Shown here: positions 14,501 through 29,500 of the stretch, one piece after another | How the letters are laid out: each line of letters opens with the position of its first letter | Numbering within the stretch: position 1 is the first letter of the stretch | From: Nautilus pompilius | Lineage: Eukaryota; Mollusca; Cephalopoda; Nautilida; Nautilidae | Direction: 5' to 3' | Length of the DNA stretch: 64,000 bases | Assembly: GCA_018389105.1 (NCBI GenBank) | Contig: JACATO010000321.1 | Location: forward strand, 1,826,001-1,890,000 | The notes under the pieces: model-generated | Seen by the model: the letters and a program-made list of their open reading frames with translations, nothing else | Told to the model about the DNA's origin: nothing | The model's database searches: none | Made by a program: the position numbers and the translations under genes

Positions 14501-17500
14501 TAGTATTCATATGGTGAGTTCCACAGGTTTTAAGCATAGAATTTTAGTCTATATTGAGTTGAAGTGCTTAATGACAATGAAAAAAAATCTAACTTTATAG
14601 ATAGGATGATGAGACTAGGGTTGATTACTACATATCACTATGCAACATGGCTCATATTCCCCAAAGTAATTAGTACCATCAATCCTGATAGTAGCGACTG
14701 CAGTGTTTTGGAATATGAAAGTCATATTTTTTGACAACTTTCTAGTCACAATCAGTACAGTGTATTATTGTAATGTTTTGAAAAAGGTGTAACCTGCAAT
14801 TCACTAGGTTTGATCAAGAAAGTAGTTACATGATATCACCCTTCCCCATACAGCATACATTATAGCTGACACAATACATCAGATGAGCAGGGAAGTATTT
14901 CTCCACCTTCTTTATAGCCCAAACCTGTCATTGACTAAGTTCCTGTTTGGATCACAAGACATTAGGTGGACAATGCTTTCAAAACTAATTAAAACATGAA
15001 AATGGATGTTGCTTGCTGACTATTTCCAAACAAATGTACAGAGTTCTATCACGCTGGCACCATGGATATTATAAAAAAAAATAAGTGAATGAACAATATG
15101 CCAAGAAATAGGTATAATTTTGAGCACATCACATGTATTGCATTTTTAGTAATTAAAAGTGTAACTTTCACTTGAACCTATCTTATAAACCTCATAAATA
15201 CTCATTGGAAAATAAAAAGAGAAGACTCAATTTTAGCCATACTTGCAAAACTAAATTACCTGAACAGCTAGTTTCCTCTGTTCTATGGCTTGGTAATCAG
15301 TGACTGGCTGCAAACAAGTATTTAATTTCTGTTCCATTTCACTCAACCATTTGTAGAATTCTTTTTTTTTATCTTCATACAGGTTATGTTCCAGTGCATA
15401 GTTTTCCCACTTCATAATCAGATCCTTGAAAATATAATGTTAGTCTGTTGCATATCATTTAATTAATTAAAATACAATATACAAAAATTAATAAAATACA
15501 TATTTAACTAAAAAAAGCTACAGAGAAAAGGTGTAGATACTACATGCATAGAAAAATGCACATAAAAAGGGAGTACTGGATTCATTCATTTAATTGTAGA
15601 AAGAATGGTAGAAATATCATTCAGAGTAAACAAAGAGACAGATCACGCTGCTAGTGTACGGTCACATGGCCTGAACTATAGTTTTAAAAAAGAAAACACA
15701 ATGTCTGTTTTCTCAGCCAACAATGTGTGGCTGCAAAAGAAAAATTGATTTTTGACTGCACAGCACAGGCAGCCAGCCAGCTTTTGGTTGAGCTTTAACT
15801 TTTAGAATAATTAATAAAATAGTGATTTTTACAATAAGAAAAAATTTGTGTGCATCAACATTTGTTTCTGCATTATCAGCATCTATGTCATTAAATTTAC
15901 ACAACAAGATATAATTAAACAAGTTAATATTATACTAATATAAACATTATTAAATAATGTATCAATATTTATTTCTAACATCTAATATACAATTTCATGT
16001 GTTCCAATAATTCTAATTGATGTTTTGCCTCTACTTAAAAACAAAAATGTTATAGAAACAGAAAATTATTTCAGTTTTTTTAAAAAAAAGTTTTAAGAGA
16101 GCCATGTAGGAAACTATAGAAAAAAATAATTTTTTTTAACAATGAAAAAGTTAGTTACATAAAACATTTTATATAAAGAGATACTCCCATTTTACAACTT
16201 ACAGCAGGTATGCATTTAAATATATAATGTTACTTAATGTTTGTCTTACCTTTGTAAATGAAAGCAAGTTCTGATATCTATTTGATAACTGAGCTAGCTG
16301 GTTGCTAAGTTTAAAATCAGAACTGGTCTGCAGCAAAGACTGGATCCTGTCAGTAAACCGATCCAACTTAGACAGCTTTGGCTGAATTGTTTCACGTTGT
16401 TGCTACATAAGATAAAAACCATTAAAATGAAGACGGACTCCATCTACTATTATTCATTTAAACTGATAAACAACTGTACCATCAATAAATATAATGATTC
16501 CATCAATGACCAAATAAATAAGAAATCTATTGTTATTTAAATAACATGGAAAAAACAGGTTGATTTTTTTAAAAATAAACTACATAATTTTAACTGCATT
16601 TTCTGTTTTGTTTCAAATTATCCAGGGTATTTTAACATACAGAATTATATGAAAAATAACTTTCCATTTAAGATGAACAAAAAGATGTAGCTTCTAAAAG
16701 CCATACCTACATGTTTTCTGTTCATTAGACAGTGTGCTGATTTCAAAAGAAACCTAAAATTTTTTAGTTAATTTGTTACATTTTTTTTTTTTTATTTTTT
16801 ATAGAAAACTTGTGCTACTTTCCAATCTGATCTGATCTGAAATAATGGCTCATTTGAATGCATAAGCACTAGGCAAGTTTTAAAGTGTTATTTTCTTAAA
16901 AATGATAAATCTTCTAGGACTCAAAAAGGAAATTACAATTGAGAACTTTCATAAACAAACGCCTTTCCCAGTTGTTGGCTTGCTTGCTAATTGAGAATTA
17001 CAGTAGTAAAACACTTTCCCACTACATTCACTTGTAATTCCAATATATTCTAAAACAATTAAACATAATAATACAGTCTATTACCTTAAACTTCTCAAGT
17101 TGTGCCTTCTTTTCATTCAAAGTTGATTTTAATTCAAAATTTTTTACTTGGCTTTCCATGTTTTTCATCCACTGACTAAATTCATTAACTTCAGTTTCCA
17201 GCTCTGCCCACTGTGACAATGTTTGCTGTAGATCTTCTTGTGCCTTCCAGATTCCATCAACAAAACCATGCCACTTTTTACACAGATTCCTAAGTTCTTG
17301 GTCTAAAACAAGCCTTCCGTCTTCTGAGCTACTTGCTTTTGTCTTTTCACACATTTCTTCTATGCTTTTGTATTGTTTCTTTCCTCCTTCAATTTTATTT
17401 GAGTATTCCTAAAGTGAAAGAATGTGCAGTACACATACAAATCAGGTACAACAATCCATCCTACTGCTAAATTTACACATACTTTTGCTTGTTTCTTTTT

Positions 17501-20500
17501 GATTTTCACAGTAATTGTTGAAGCTAGCACACTCGAACTAAAAAAGTGCACAATTTTAACAAACCACCCACAAATTCAGCTTAATTTATTCACATTAGAT
17601 GCATTAATAATAAAAACATTTTGTACAGTGTCAGAAATGATTAGGTATAGTTAATCTCAGAACAACAAGAACATATTTTAATAACTTTTTTTTATAATAT
17701 CACTAATTCATTTAAAATGATTGAATGAAACTATACAAGAAAATCAACAAGTACAGAAAGAAAACAAAATCATCTTTGAGCTCTATTTTAACATATCTAA
17801 GTGACAAACGGTAAGACACTGACTAATGACCATTTAAAACTTTGCTGCATTTCCCAATATACATACAAATTCTGTTGACAACATTTGCAATATTGATATT
17901 GAAACTGTAAAAACAAGGCATCAAAAAGGCATTTGAAAATTAGCTGGCAACAAATAAGATTGAGTAGCAAACTTTTACTTTGTAATGTTCATAACAGACT
18001 CCTGAAAATGCTAATTCATTCATGAGTACATTCTAACCTCATTTTAAAATGGCTGGTGGAAGCCTGTAAGTCTATATGCATTGTACCAAAACAGCATTAT
18101 AAAAAAAGAAAAATGAAAGCTTTATGTGATTAAAGTTTTATTGTCTGTTAAAATTTCCTACATTATTCATGATAAATTTAATGTTGATAATCATTTATTA
18201 AGTTAAGAATGATAAACTTATGAACAAGAAGCAATAATTTAAAAGTGAAAAAAGTATTTTTAAAAGTATATCAAAATTCAACATAATGTAGATTAGTGAA
18301 AATTTAAAATAAAATTAAATGTTTGCAAGTGAAAAATAATCTTAACTTTTTCAGAAGTAAGTCGGAACTGCTTGTGCCATGTGATTATAATTGTGTTGTG
18401 ACAGATCACTAGCATGGTGAATGATCTATTTATAATTAAAGACATATAGAAAGCAGCAGTGCATGATTTAAAACTACAAATAATGGAAATTTCAAGATAA
18501 TTTTTGATTTAAATAAAGAAAAATTTAAATATGTGATAATTAGAAATGCCACAAATGGTGTTATTTTAATATAATTAGTGAATAGTCATTTGATTGCACT
18601 ACACGTTAATTAATTAAAAACAAATATAGATTATTTCTGGCTAGGAAGGTTAGGTGCGTCGAGACCGGTTTCGGACTTGACGTGCTGAGGCCTTTTTTCC
18701 CAAGATTGGTTTTTGGCTGGTCGCTCCGGCCACCAGTTACACAAGGTGCTTCGGTGCCTCAACCCGGTCTTTTAGGCCTTAATGGGAGCTTGCTCCACAC
18801 CGGGCTTCGGCCCCTACACGGCTTCAGCCACCAACTCCAATCCCTTCTCCTTGGAGATAAACACGCATACATGAACTTCTTTCACACGCACCACTTATGC
18901 AATCACCACACAAAAAGTTTTTAAAAAGTTTATACTATATTTTATTATAAAAATTAAAATAAATTTTAAAAAATCTTAATTAAATAATGCATAATAAATA
19001 CAAAGTGTTATATGAAAGAGAATGTTATAGCTAATGAAACAAATGTTCTCATCCAAGAATTAAATGCACATTTTAAATCTTCTATTACAAATCTTCTGTT
19101 TAGTAATTTAGCCTATTATGAGTGGTTTCAAAAACAGATTTTAAGGACCTTAACATTACGTCCTGTACAGAATAGTACACAGTGGGTAGCTGTATTACAA
19201 TAGAAAACACATTAATGAATTAAGGTTATTTTAACTTTCACCTCATAGAATTTTTGGAATATTTGATGTTTTCATACTATCAAGTTACATACAGACGTTA
19301 TTAATTCAGAAATAAAGGAATACATTGCATATATTAAAGTGTAGTGACAGTACATTGTATTTTTACAGAAAAGTTTTATAATGTATTATTTTGGCTTAGT
19401 ATTTTAACAGAAAACATTGTATTATTGTGTAGCGACAGTCCTTATTTTCACAGAAGACATTGTGTCCTAGTGTAGTGACAGAGTTTAAAACTTTTACAGA
19501 AAACTGTAGTGTAGTGTAGTGACAGGGGTTAGCATTTTTTTACAGAAACCAGTACAGAGTAAAATGATGACAGGTTAATATTTTTGCAGAAAACATTTGC
19601 ATCTACAATAGTGTAGTGATAGGAAAATGTTTTCAGAAAACTCTGTTGTTGGGTAGTAACAGAACTTAGAATTTTTACAGAAAACGTTGTATGTAGTATA
19701 GTGTAGTCACAGGGCTTATTATTTTAAAACAAAAATCACACTAAACTTATGCTGTTTTTACAACAAAAAATAATTAAACTTATTTGTAGTTTTGACTTCA
19801 ATAACAATTTAGTTAAATTTTTTTGTGTGTATAGAAAGTATTAAGAAAAATTGAAAATAACAAAAAAGCAGTTTGAGTGATTATTTACCTTTAATCTCTC
19901 CAGTTTGTTCTGTAGAGACAACCTGTCTCCGGTGAGATCACTACAAGCTTCTATTTTGTCTGTAGCAGAGTTTACCCAATCTACAAAATCTTGGTAAGCA
20001 TCTTGAAGCAGCTGATGATCCAGGACAGCACACTCAAGTAGATCTAGTTTCTTTTTAGAATTAACACAAACAAATTGATACTTCTTCTGTAGTTCTGTGA
20101 CTTCATCAAGACAAGATGCCACCATCAGTGATTGAGCTCTGTCTATGACATTGTCTAAAACATGCTGACGAGAAGTAATGTCTTGATGAAGAACCTGCAC
20201 AACAAAATTTTTCTATTTATGCACCATATATACAGTTTCAAATTTAGCAATTTCCTTAAATACAAAAAACTAAATGTTGATCAGCTGTTTTACATATACT
20301 ATTTATATTGGAAACAAATGCTAATAATTATTTATGAAAAGTTTTTTTAATCACTGAGCAAGTTACTGGTGTATATATTCATGTGCAGTGATTATGGTGA
20401 CAATTTAAAGCAACAAAAAAGAAAAATAAAGAAATGCCATGCCAAAGACAATGCTTTTTTTTTAAAAAATAAAAACTTAAATGGAAAAACTATTTTGGAA

Positions 20501-23500
20501 ATTATCAAAAAATAAAGTTATAAAGTGCATACCTTGTGGTTCTGTAACTGAGCTTTTTTATCGGGTAAAGAACCATAAAGATGTGTATCTTGCAGCCTAG
20601 TTTCACAATCGAAAAGCCAGCTCTGAAACTGTTCATAGTTCTCTGTGTATGAAGACCATTTTAACAGGCAGTTTTCAAGCTTTTTTTGAGTCTCATTAAT
20701 TTCATCACACAAAACTTCAAAATCATCTTTCAAACATCTGCAAATATATATAAAAGATTATCTAGTGTAATTTCATTTGGCAATACATGAAAGTCTATAC
20801 TTTTTCATATGAGATATACATTAGGTCTACTTTTGGACCTTTCCATACAGCCAACCTTTAAGAGCTTTGTTACATGGTTATTCCACTTAATTGTTCACTC
20901 ACCAAAACGTTTTTAACTGTTGATTAGAAAATTACTTTCTTTTTTTACTCATAGGCAATAAATGCCATTTCTTAATGATTGTATAAACTTTCCAAAATGG
21001 AAGAGTTAACTTAAATTCATGAGTTTCACTTGATCTCAACAAATGCTGCTGGTTTAGACAGATTCAAATTTGCAATCTTAAAGCAACACTACAATGAATA
21101 TACATTAAAAGAAAAAAATATACATTTTGCAATTAACTGTAATCATGAGGATCAGGGGCAAAATCTATCTATACAAAAACAGATTAAAAACTTAGTATTT
21201 GTGGATGAATAATCTTGTAGAGAATGCAGAAAGTTCTGCAGAGAAAAATTTCTTCTAGAATAAAATAGTGCTAAATTTAAATCATCATATGTAGCAGAAT
21301 CATGTACATTAGATGCTGAGTCTGGCCCTGGTCCCAATAGACTTTAAAAGGTGAGATGAAGAATATGAAGTATTGATTACATGGACTCTTTCTGTGCTGC
21401 CTCTTCCATACAAACAAAAAAGTTAAATTTCAGAACTGCACTCTTAAGAATTCTCTTGGACTTGCACAATTAATGATCTATAGTCTGAACTGTAAACTCT
21501 CCCTTGTACTTCTTTCTTCCTTAAAGGGCAACATTATTGTAATAAAAATCAATAAAACAAAAAGTTTCAGTATTATAGAAGCAAAATCATCTCTTTCAAG
21601 CTTACTGAGTTCAAGCCAGTCAAAAATTATAGCCAAAATGGTGGGAATTACAACCTTTATTGGCATTATCATGAAAATTAGTTTTAAGAAAAACAGTCTT
21701 TCCGCTTTTCTAATCTAAATAATTTTTATAATAAAGATAATTTGTTTCCTTTAATTTTACCCATATTATTATTATTATTTATTATTTTCCATACAGCAAG
21801 TCATTATCTGAATCAGTACATTAATCCTTGGTTAACAAACCAAATTCTAATAATTCTTTAGAATTTTTAACTTCAATCCTAAAAAATCTAATTTCAAAAA
21901 TTTACAAAAATTATTAATCCTAATTAACTTTGAAAATTTGGGTAAAATTGTAATGGCTTCAAGGCAAATATGCTATCATCACAAATGTATGTCTCTATAG
22001 AGCTTTACCATTAGTATAAATCACAAAGTCTCTCCAAACACATCTAGAAACAAATGTTCTAACTGAAAAGATAAAAATGATGGGGAAAATTGTGAGTATT
22101 TCATAGCAAAAATACATTTTTAATGTAAAAATCACAGCTCACTCAAGGATCAGCTCAACAAAAATCACAAGAAAAGCAAACAGAAATTACTTTATGTGGG
22201 CAAGTAAAAGATATAGTAAGCATGCTCATCGAGGTAGAAGCCATAGTTTCTGGTGTTCAGATGATTTTAAGTATCAAAGAATTATGAATTTAAAAATGGT
22301 TTAAATAATAATTCTATTCAATTCCGAAAGAAAGTCACCTAAATATATTATAGAAGGGCACAAAATAACTGATGGCAATTACTGTCAATGACCCAGCTAC
22401 TTATCCCACTGACCCTTCTCCATGACCACCAGTGAGTTTTTGGCGTATATCCAATGTGTCATTACAAATCAACATAAACATGGGTTCCACATCAGAACTG
22501 TACTGAGCAGTCACCTAAAGGTCCATGCTACAATTATTGACAAACAGAATACTGTAACAATGGACAACAAATTCTCTTTGCAGAAAATATCAGGATGAGG
22601 CATGTTAAGATAAAATGATGATAAGATTTAAGATGCCAAGTAGAAAACAATGAAGAGGGGAAGCAATCTTTTAAAACAACAGCAGAATGTACAATGATCT
22701 GGCAGGAAGGGAAATTGTTGAAAAGTCAGGGTTGATCATGGAGTTTATTGGTTTAGCACCAGGCCAGACTAATTTAGTGTAACCAACCAATGCAATTGAA
22801 AACCACTCTTAAAATTTCACTCAAAACTTGTTCATAGGAATGAATAATGAAATCAGCAATAATCTCATCAGATATTGGATACACCCATCCAGGCTCCATT
22901 AGGATTTTTAAATTTTAAATTGTCATCATCAACAAAAACAAAAACAATTTTCATCAATGAAGAACAAATTTTATTCATACCAGTTGGCAAAATTTGCTAT
23001 TTTAATTAATTTATTTTAGTTATGCACTATTCTCAAAATGTAAAATGCTATTATTATTTAATTCATGTTGCGCAAAAGCAGTTTTTAACTATTTTTTTTT
23101 TATTTTAAAATGTATTACTGATCTTAATAATGATAAAAATTGTTTATAGTGGTGACTGTATGAACTAGGCAGGCTCAGTTTACTTGATTAAAACAACATA
23201 AATTATCTCCAATAACATACAAAATAATGAACAAACCTTATTTCTTGTCTTAATAGCTCACGACCTTCGACAGCTGTACTAGGATATAATTTCTCTCCAC
23301 ATTCTACTGTTGCTTGTACTTCCTTTGTTTTTTTATCTTTCTCTGATGTAAACTCCTACCAAATAAAAATATGCTCTGCTGTAATACTTAAAAAGAAAAA
23401 AAAAACATGCTTCCATTATATATATATGGACATTTGTAACCCATTTTAAAATAATGTGCGTACTTCTGATGCTCTTTTAGAATAAGATTAAGATTTTAAT

Positions 23501-26500
23501 TTTGCTACAAGTTAAAGAATCTCTATCTCAGTTTTACATTGAATGAAGAAGGATAAACTGCAAGGAGTTGATCTCAACTGACCAGAGTCACTGGATGATA
23601 TTCCAATATGGAATTTTTCTGTCAAGAAAATGATTTAATTTGTTACTGTTGCAGATCAAAATTCAGTTCTAAAGGAATATTTCTTCAAACAAATAAAAGT
23701 TAAAGAAAAGACAAAACATTTAATAACTCTAAAGTACAAATATTGCAATTGTTTTGATAATGATTTATAACCATAGTTTTTTCAAATGTAGGTATTTTAC
23801 TTATTAGTTTCTAATAGAAAAAGACATATATATATATATAATGATTTTTCAAATAACAATCCTGTATTCAGTGAATTTTTGTATTTCAAAAAAGAGGAGT
23901 ATTGCTAAAAATATTTATTTGTTTATTTTAGATCTACAAATTAACCTTTTAACTTTTTATAAATGCAATTTTAGTAACTGAGATGGCTGATCAAGAATTA
24001 AACAGATAGCACAAGAAATTTTTTTTAAAAATTAAGTGGTACATTTTTAATACAGATAAATAACTTTTTGAAAACAATTTCAATATGTACTTTTACATAT
24101 ATTTAATAAAACAGTTTAAAAGAAATTCTAGAGGGATATCCCAAAATTCAGTTATGGTTACATTGTATGTTATCTAGATAAATTGCACTAATTACAAATA
24201 TAGAGGAATTTACAGATAATTAAACAATTAATAATTTTAAAATCCAAATAAAATTTTTTTTTAAAATTCTACATTATATGATGAAAGAAATTAAATTAGA
24301 AAATATTAATAATGGAAAGCATTCTAGAGTAATTAACTATGAGTCAGGGGCATCAAGCCAAACAAAAATTTGTATCATTCCATAAACTTTAAAGTTTGTT
24401 TTGGGTATGTTAAGAAACTGTATAGTCTTTACTGTTTTTTAGGAAGAAAAAAATTAATTGTATGGGGATGAGTTCACACATTCTGATGAATTAATTTTTA
24501 TGTAACCATTTAAATTTTTTTAAAAAAGCAAACTTTGGTTGCATAATATGCATGTTTGAAAAATATTAATATTTTTAAAAAAAAGGGTTTTAAAGAAGAC
24601 ATACTAATTTTTCAGTTGTCAACAAATGAAAACAACAACAAACTATTTAGCTAAGCTTTCTGAAAAGCTTAAAACGAAAAAATAGTTTATTGTCATTAGC
24701 AGCAATGTGAAGATTATAGATTATAGTACCAAGCAATAATAGTATTGTTATCTCCATGATGTGGCAAACTTGTACAGGCTTCATTAATTTTCTGCCATCT
24801 TTTATTATTATTAAAACAATCAATGGACAAATGTAGGCCTGACAGAGCAAGTGATCTTTCCAGCCAACTGATCTCTGTACTGTACAATAAAGGCTAAACC
24901 CATTACATCATATACTTGAAAAAAAATTTTCAGCAAGTTCTATTGTGCATAGTTGCCAACCTTATTTTCTTCCAAAATACAATATATTTCTATCTTTATC
25001 TTCTGATAAATGTCTCATTTAATATAATGTTTTTACATACTAACCAATTAACAAAAATAAAAGGTATATTAATTAGTTTTAGGCTTTTATGAAATAATGG
25101 CAGATATGATAAACATTTTAATTCAGAATTTCAAATTTTGTTCTTTCTTTAGTCTAAATATATCCAATGTTTTGTGGTAATTAGTGTAAAACTTACTACG
25201 GCATGCTATTGCAGAACCTACCTGTAATTTTATTAGTCTGCCTTCAACTGCAATTCTGCCCCCTGTCAAGTCAGCACAAATCTTCACATTTTCCCTCAAA
25301 GATGTCAACCACTGAATACAGCCAGTGTATATGGTCTGGTATTCTCTGTGTTCATCAAAATATGACTGGCAACGATGAATCAAGTCCTACAGAATATTTT
25401 CAAAAAAATCTTGTTTTACTTGAATACTGCCAAATTTAAATTTAAAATGTCATTACATTAATTATTTGTAAATTAATTTTATAAGTTTAAACAATTTGTT
25501 TTATAATATGATTAGATATTTCTTCAAAAAGTACACGTTTATGTTAAATAATTTTTAGGCTGTATAATTTAAAATAATGCAATACACTTTTCATAACATA
25601 CCTTTGTTGTTCTAACCAGTGAATAGTACCTGCTATGTAACTGACCACTGATGGAAACAACACGGCCATCTGTATCCTGAACTCCTTCAGCCATTGATAA
25701 GAGGTTCTCAAAACTATCTTTTCTTGCTTCAATTTGTTTTCCCAAATGCTGCACAAAAATAGGTTATAATGATTAGGTAAAATTCAAACATGTAGATTCA
25801 ACCTTCATTCTAATTTAAAGTCAAACATTTTTTTAGTAGCAAGAAAGCAAAGCTTTCAATTTTTTGAAAAGATTTAAATATTCAAACTAAACCTTTAATA
25901 CTTGGGCCAATGAAGAGATTAAAAAAAAACAAATAATACTGCATGTCCTCCTTTAATATTGCAAACTCTCTCTCTTACTAATTATGTAAAGAAAGTGTAC
26001 TTTGATTAATAACATTCTCAACTGTAATTTTAAAAAAAAATAATATGTATCTAATCAAATATAACTTTTCTAATGTCTGCTTGTTATTTTACAAGATTAA
26101 CTAGTTTGATCCAAAAACTGAAATTTACCTTGAAATTCACCACTTGTACTTCTTTTTCCTTCAGGGTTGACTTCAATTCATGTTCAGTCACTTGAGCTTT
26201 GATGTCACTTAGCCACTGATTGAGTTCTTGGAAGCAATTTTCAAAGGACATCACTGCATCTATTGCATGTTCTAAACTGTGCTGTGTGTCTGTAATTCTT
26301 GATAAAAGTATTTTCCATTCCTGATTCAATGCTTTGTTGTCATTTTGGATTTTTAGCAGCCCTTTTTGGCCTGTCTGGCAGAGAGTCCTTTCTCCTTCCA
26401 ACTCAACAGCTTCAGTTCTTTTTTTTCCTTCATTTAAAGCCATCATTAAATCCTATAACAAAAAAGACTTTTCAATAAAACAAACAAATATATCTATTAT

Positions 26501-29500
26501 AATAAAAATAGTAATTAATTTTGTACATCAAAAACAAAATGTTTAGTTTTTAAATTAAGTATAAACCTATTAGCAGATTGTTGTTATTTCTAAAATCTCA
26601 GGCTGATTTTCAATGAAAACTGTTTTCTTTCTTCAGAAAGACTACAGAAGTGGATCACTTGATTAGTAAATAAGCAGCTTTTACACCTAATTAATGAAGG
26701 ATAATTATCTACTCCAGCAATCAATTACTCTTGGTTTTTTTTCTACCAAAGTAAACTGCTCTCAATAGTCCTATTTCAAAGCTGTTGTGTGACATCTTGT
26801 AAAAATTACCAAACTTGTTCTTCAAGGCTTGAATAATAAAGAAATTAAATTCAACAAGTCTTGGCCTACATTAAACAGTACATATTTTTAATAATATCAT
26901 TTAAAACTTGATGATTTCCAAGTTGTATTAAAATAAATCAGTGTTTGTAGAAATTATTATTAATTTTTTATTATTAGTTGGCTAATATTTTCTTTAAATT
27001 GGTAAATGAATTCAATTATCATACTAAATTTACTCTACTCTGCTGAAAGAAAAGCCATGAATAGTATATGTATCTCTTGCTCACAGATCAGCATTGTAAT
27101 CTTTTACTGATTATATTCTAGAAGATGTTTGGAAATTTTCATGCAAATGTTTGGCTGCTTGCATCAAAACTGAAAACGAAAACTTCATTTGTTATTTTAT
27201 TCTTGAAGATAATTACATATTATTATAGGGTATACATCATTTTGCATATACATCCCTAAGTTATTAAACAACATGTCCAATCTTTCCCCACATTTACATC
27301 CCCTTCCCAGTCTATCTCATGCTCTCACAGATGCAGGTTAACGCTCTGGTATAGTACTTTTTATCATGTTTTACTGCTTGTGCAAAAGATGAACCCACAC
27401 TTACAAGGCAATGCAGTAGTGTGATGCTTGATGTGAAGCTGGATGTAGTTTAACATAATAAGATTGGTGAATGGCCAACCAATATCGCTTACCATCTTGG
27501 TTTGCCACCAATGAACATATGTACTATTTTCAAGTGCTGATGATATCTTGAAGGGCCAGGAAATGTCTCAGCTCACTTCAATCAAGATAACTCACCAACA
27601 AATCCAGGCAATGGAAAAAATTGAGACAATACTTAATACCTGGTTGAGTGATCTTCACAAGAAGATGTCATGGAGGACGACATTGATTTAGATGTTCTCA
27701 CAGATGTTGAGATGGCAGTGGACAACAATCACCCTGTGTATCCATCCTCCTCTACTTAATTCTCTCCTCAAACTTGGGACCAGTCAACTTTTCGAGGTAA
27801 GATCACTTCATTTTCAATGTCACTGCTGAGCATTGTTAGACTAAGATATGGGAAGGAAGCAGAACCTAACCCTCCTTTATGCCATTGATCCTTATGAGAT
27901 AAAATGCCTTGTTTTCTTAAGTACTTTTCAGAATGTATCCCCCCTTATTACATCAATTCTTATGGGAAATAATGTCCCACTATATGTTGTTTCACTATAA
28001 GTACAAGTTTTCTGGAACATATATTGGACGTATAATTGGAACCCCCTGTACAGAGAGGAAATGCCTATTAGTTTATACTATCGCTGTTTACAAATACTGC
28101 CAACAATTAATTTCATTTATTTAAACTTATTTTCTGATTTGAAGCCACAATAAACTTTTGCCTCATTATGATATTTTAGACACCACTTAATGTTTCTACA
28201 AAGCTTCAGATAAGGCTTGATCATACAAAAAAAAAAAGGTGCACAATACAAATATAAATATTATAGACATAAATCATCCAATATTTCTTATAATGACTAA
28301 ATTCATACTTATTGGTAAATCTAAAATAAATAGTGCTGATTTAGAAGCTAATATTTGTAATGTTTAAGGAAAAGAGTTATTCTGCCACCTGAGCATGTTT
28401 CATGGAAAAAAAACAAAAATTAAAAAATAATTTATTTTAAATAACAAAAATAAATTAACTATTCCAAAAAGAAAAGTAATTTTTCCTTTAAATTTAGAAG
28501 GCGGCACATAAGAAACCTGTGAACTATCAGGAACAAATGAGCATTGATGAAGGTTACAATGAACCATCAAAGATCTGCATCAGATTCCGCAAATATCCAT
28601 ATGATTCGAAAAGAATCAGTGTAAAAGTGGCTGCAAAAGACGAATAAACTGAGCACAATTTACTATACTGTTTCCTGAAACACAGGATGACAACAATGGC
28701 AAACACCACAAGAAACTAAAAAAATGTTTCAAAAACCTGAAAAACTTATTAAAAGTAGCAGTATGGCTGTATACAACTAGAACAAAATAAAAACAAACAA
28801 AAAGAGAAATGAATACACACAGAATCACATGAAGCCAACTGCGAAGGAAGTAAAGATAATTTTATTAATATTAGAAAATACAAGACAAATATTAAAGGGT
28901 TCATATTAAAACAAATAGCAGCAAATAAATATTAAAAATTAAGCAGATTTTAAATGTCAATGGCAAAAAATACTTTTTGTCTACCGAAAATTGTATTTAT
29001 AAAAAGGTTGTTTTACTCTTTTCTCTGTTTGTGGATTATTAAGAGAAATTATTTAAAATATATATTTTTGGATGTAAGCTTGGCACGTGCTCCACTTTGG
29101 AAAGAAACCAGATGTGACAGTTCAGCAGAGAAACAGATCAGTGATGCTAAGTTGCAGCAATTATTGAAAATTATTATCAAGAGCTTGTCTCCATCAAATC
29201 AGAGCAAGAAAATAATTTTAAAAAATGTAACAAATTTACTATATTTTTTAGATGATAAGCCAATTTGGATTATGTCATATTGGCTCATTTTCTCATTCCT
29301 TCATTCATAAATAAGTTGATTTGGAGCATAAGACCAGGCTGGATCAACTACATAAGATAGCCAAACTTTAAACCTGTGAGAATGATACACCACATCCTTC
29401 ATAACACTGTCACATGTCTACGGTACTTCCAGACTCAAGAATATTAATGCACTGTTTGTGCATATCATTCAATTCCACTGGGGGATGATCTTCCAAATAA

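Noticed and set aside
18682..18924. Plus-strand open frame of 80 codons across the GC-rich hairpin array
   Set aside because: The frame is open because of local GC content, and its residues follow the palindromes. No protein similarity or start context supports it.
21473..21718. Overlapping open frames on both strands in intron 23
   Set aside because: Low-complexity, isoleucine- and serine-rich translations without splice context or spectrin motifs.
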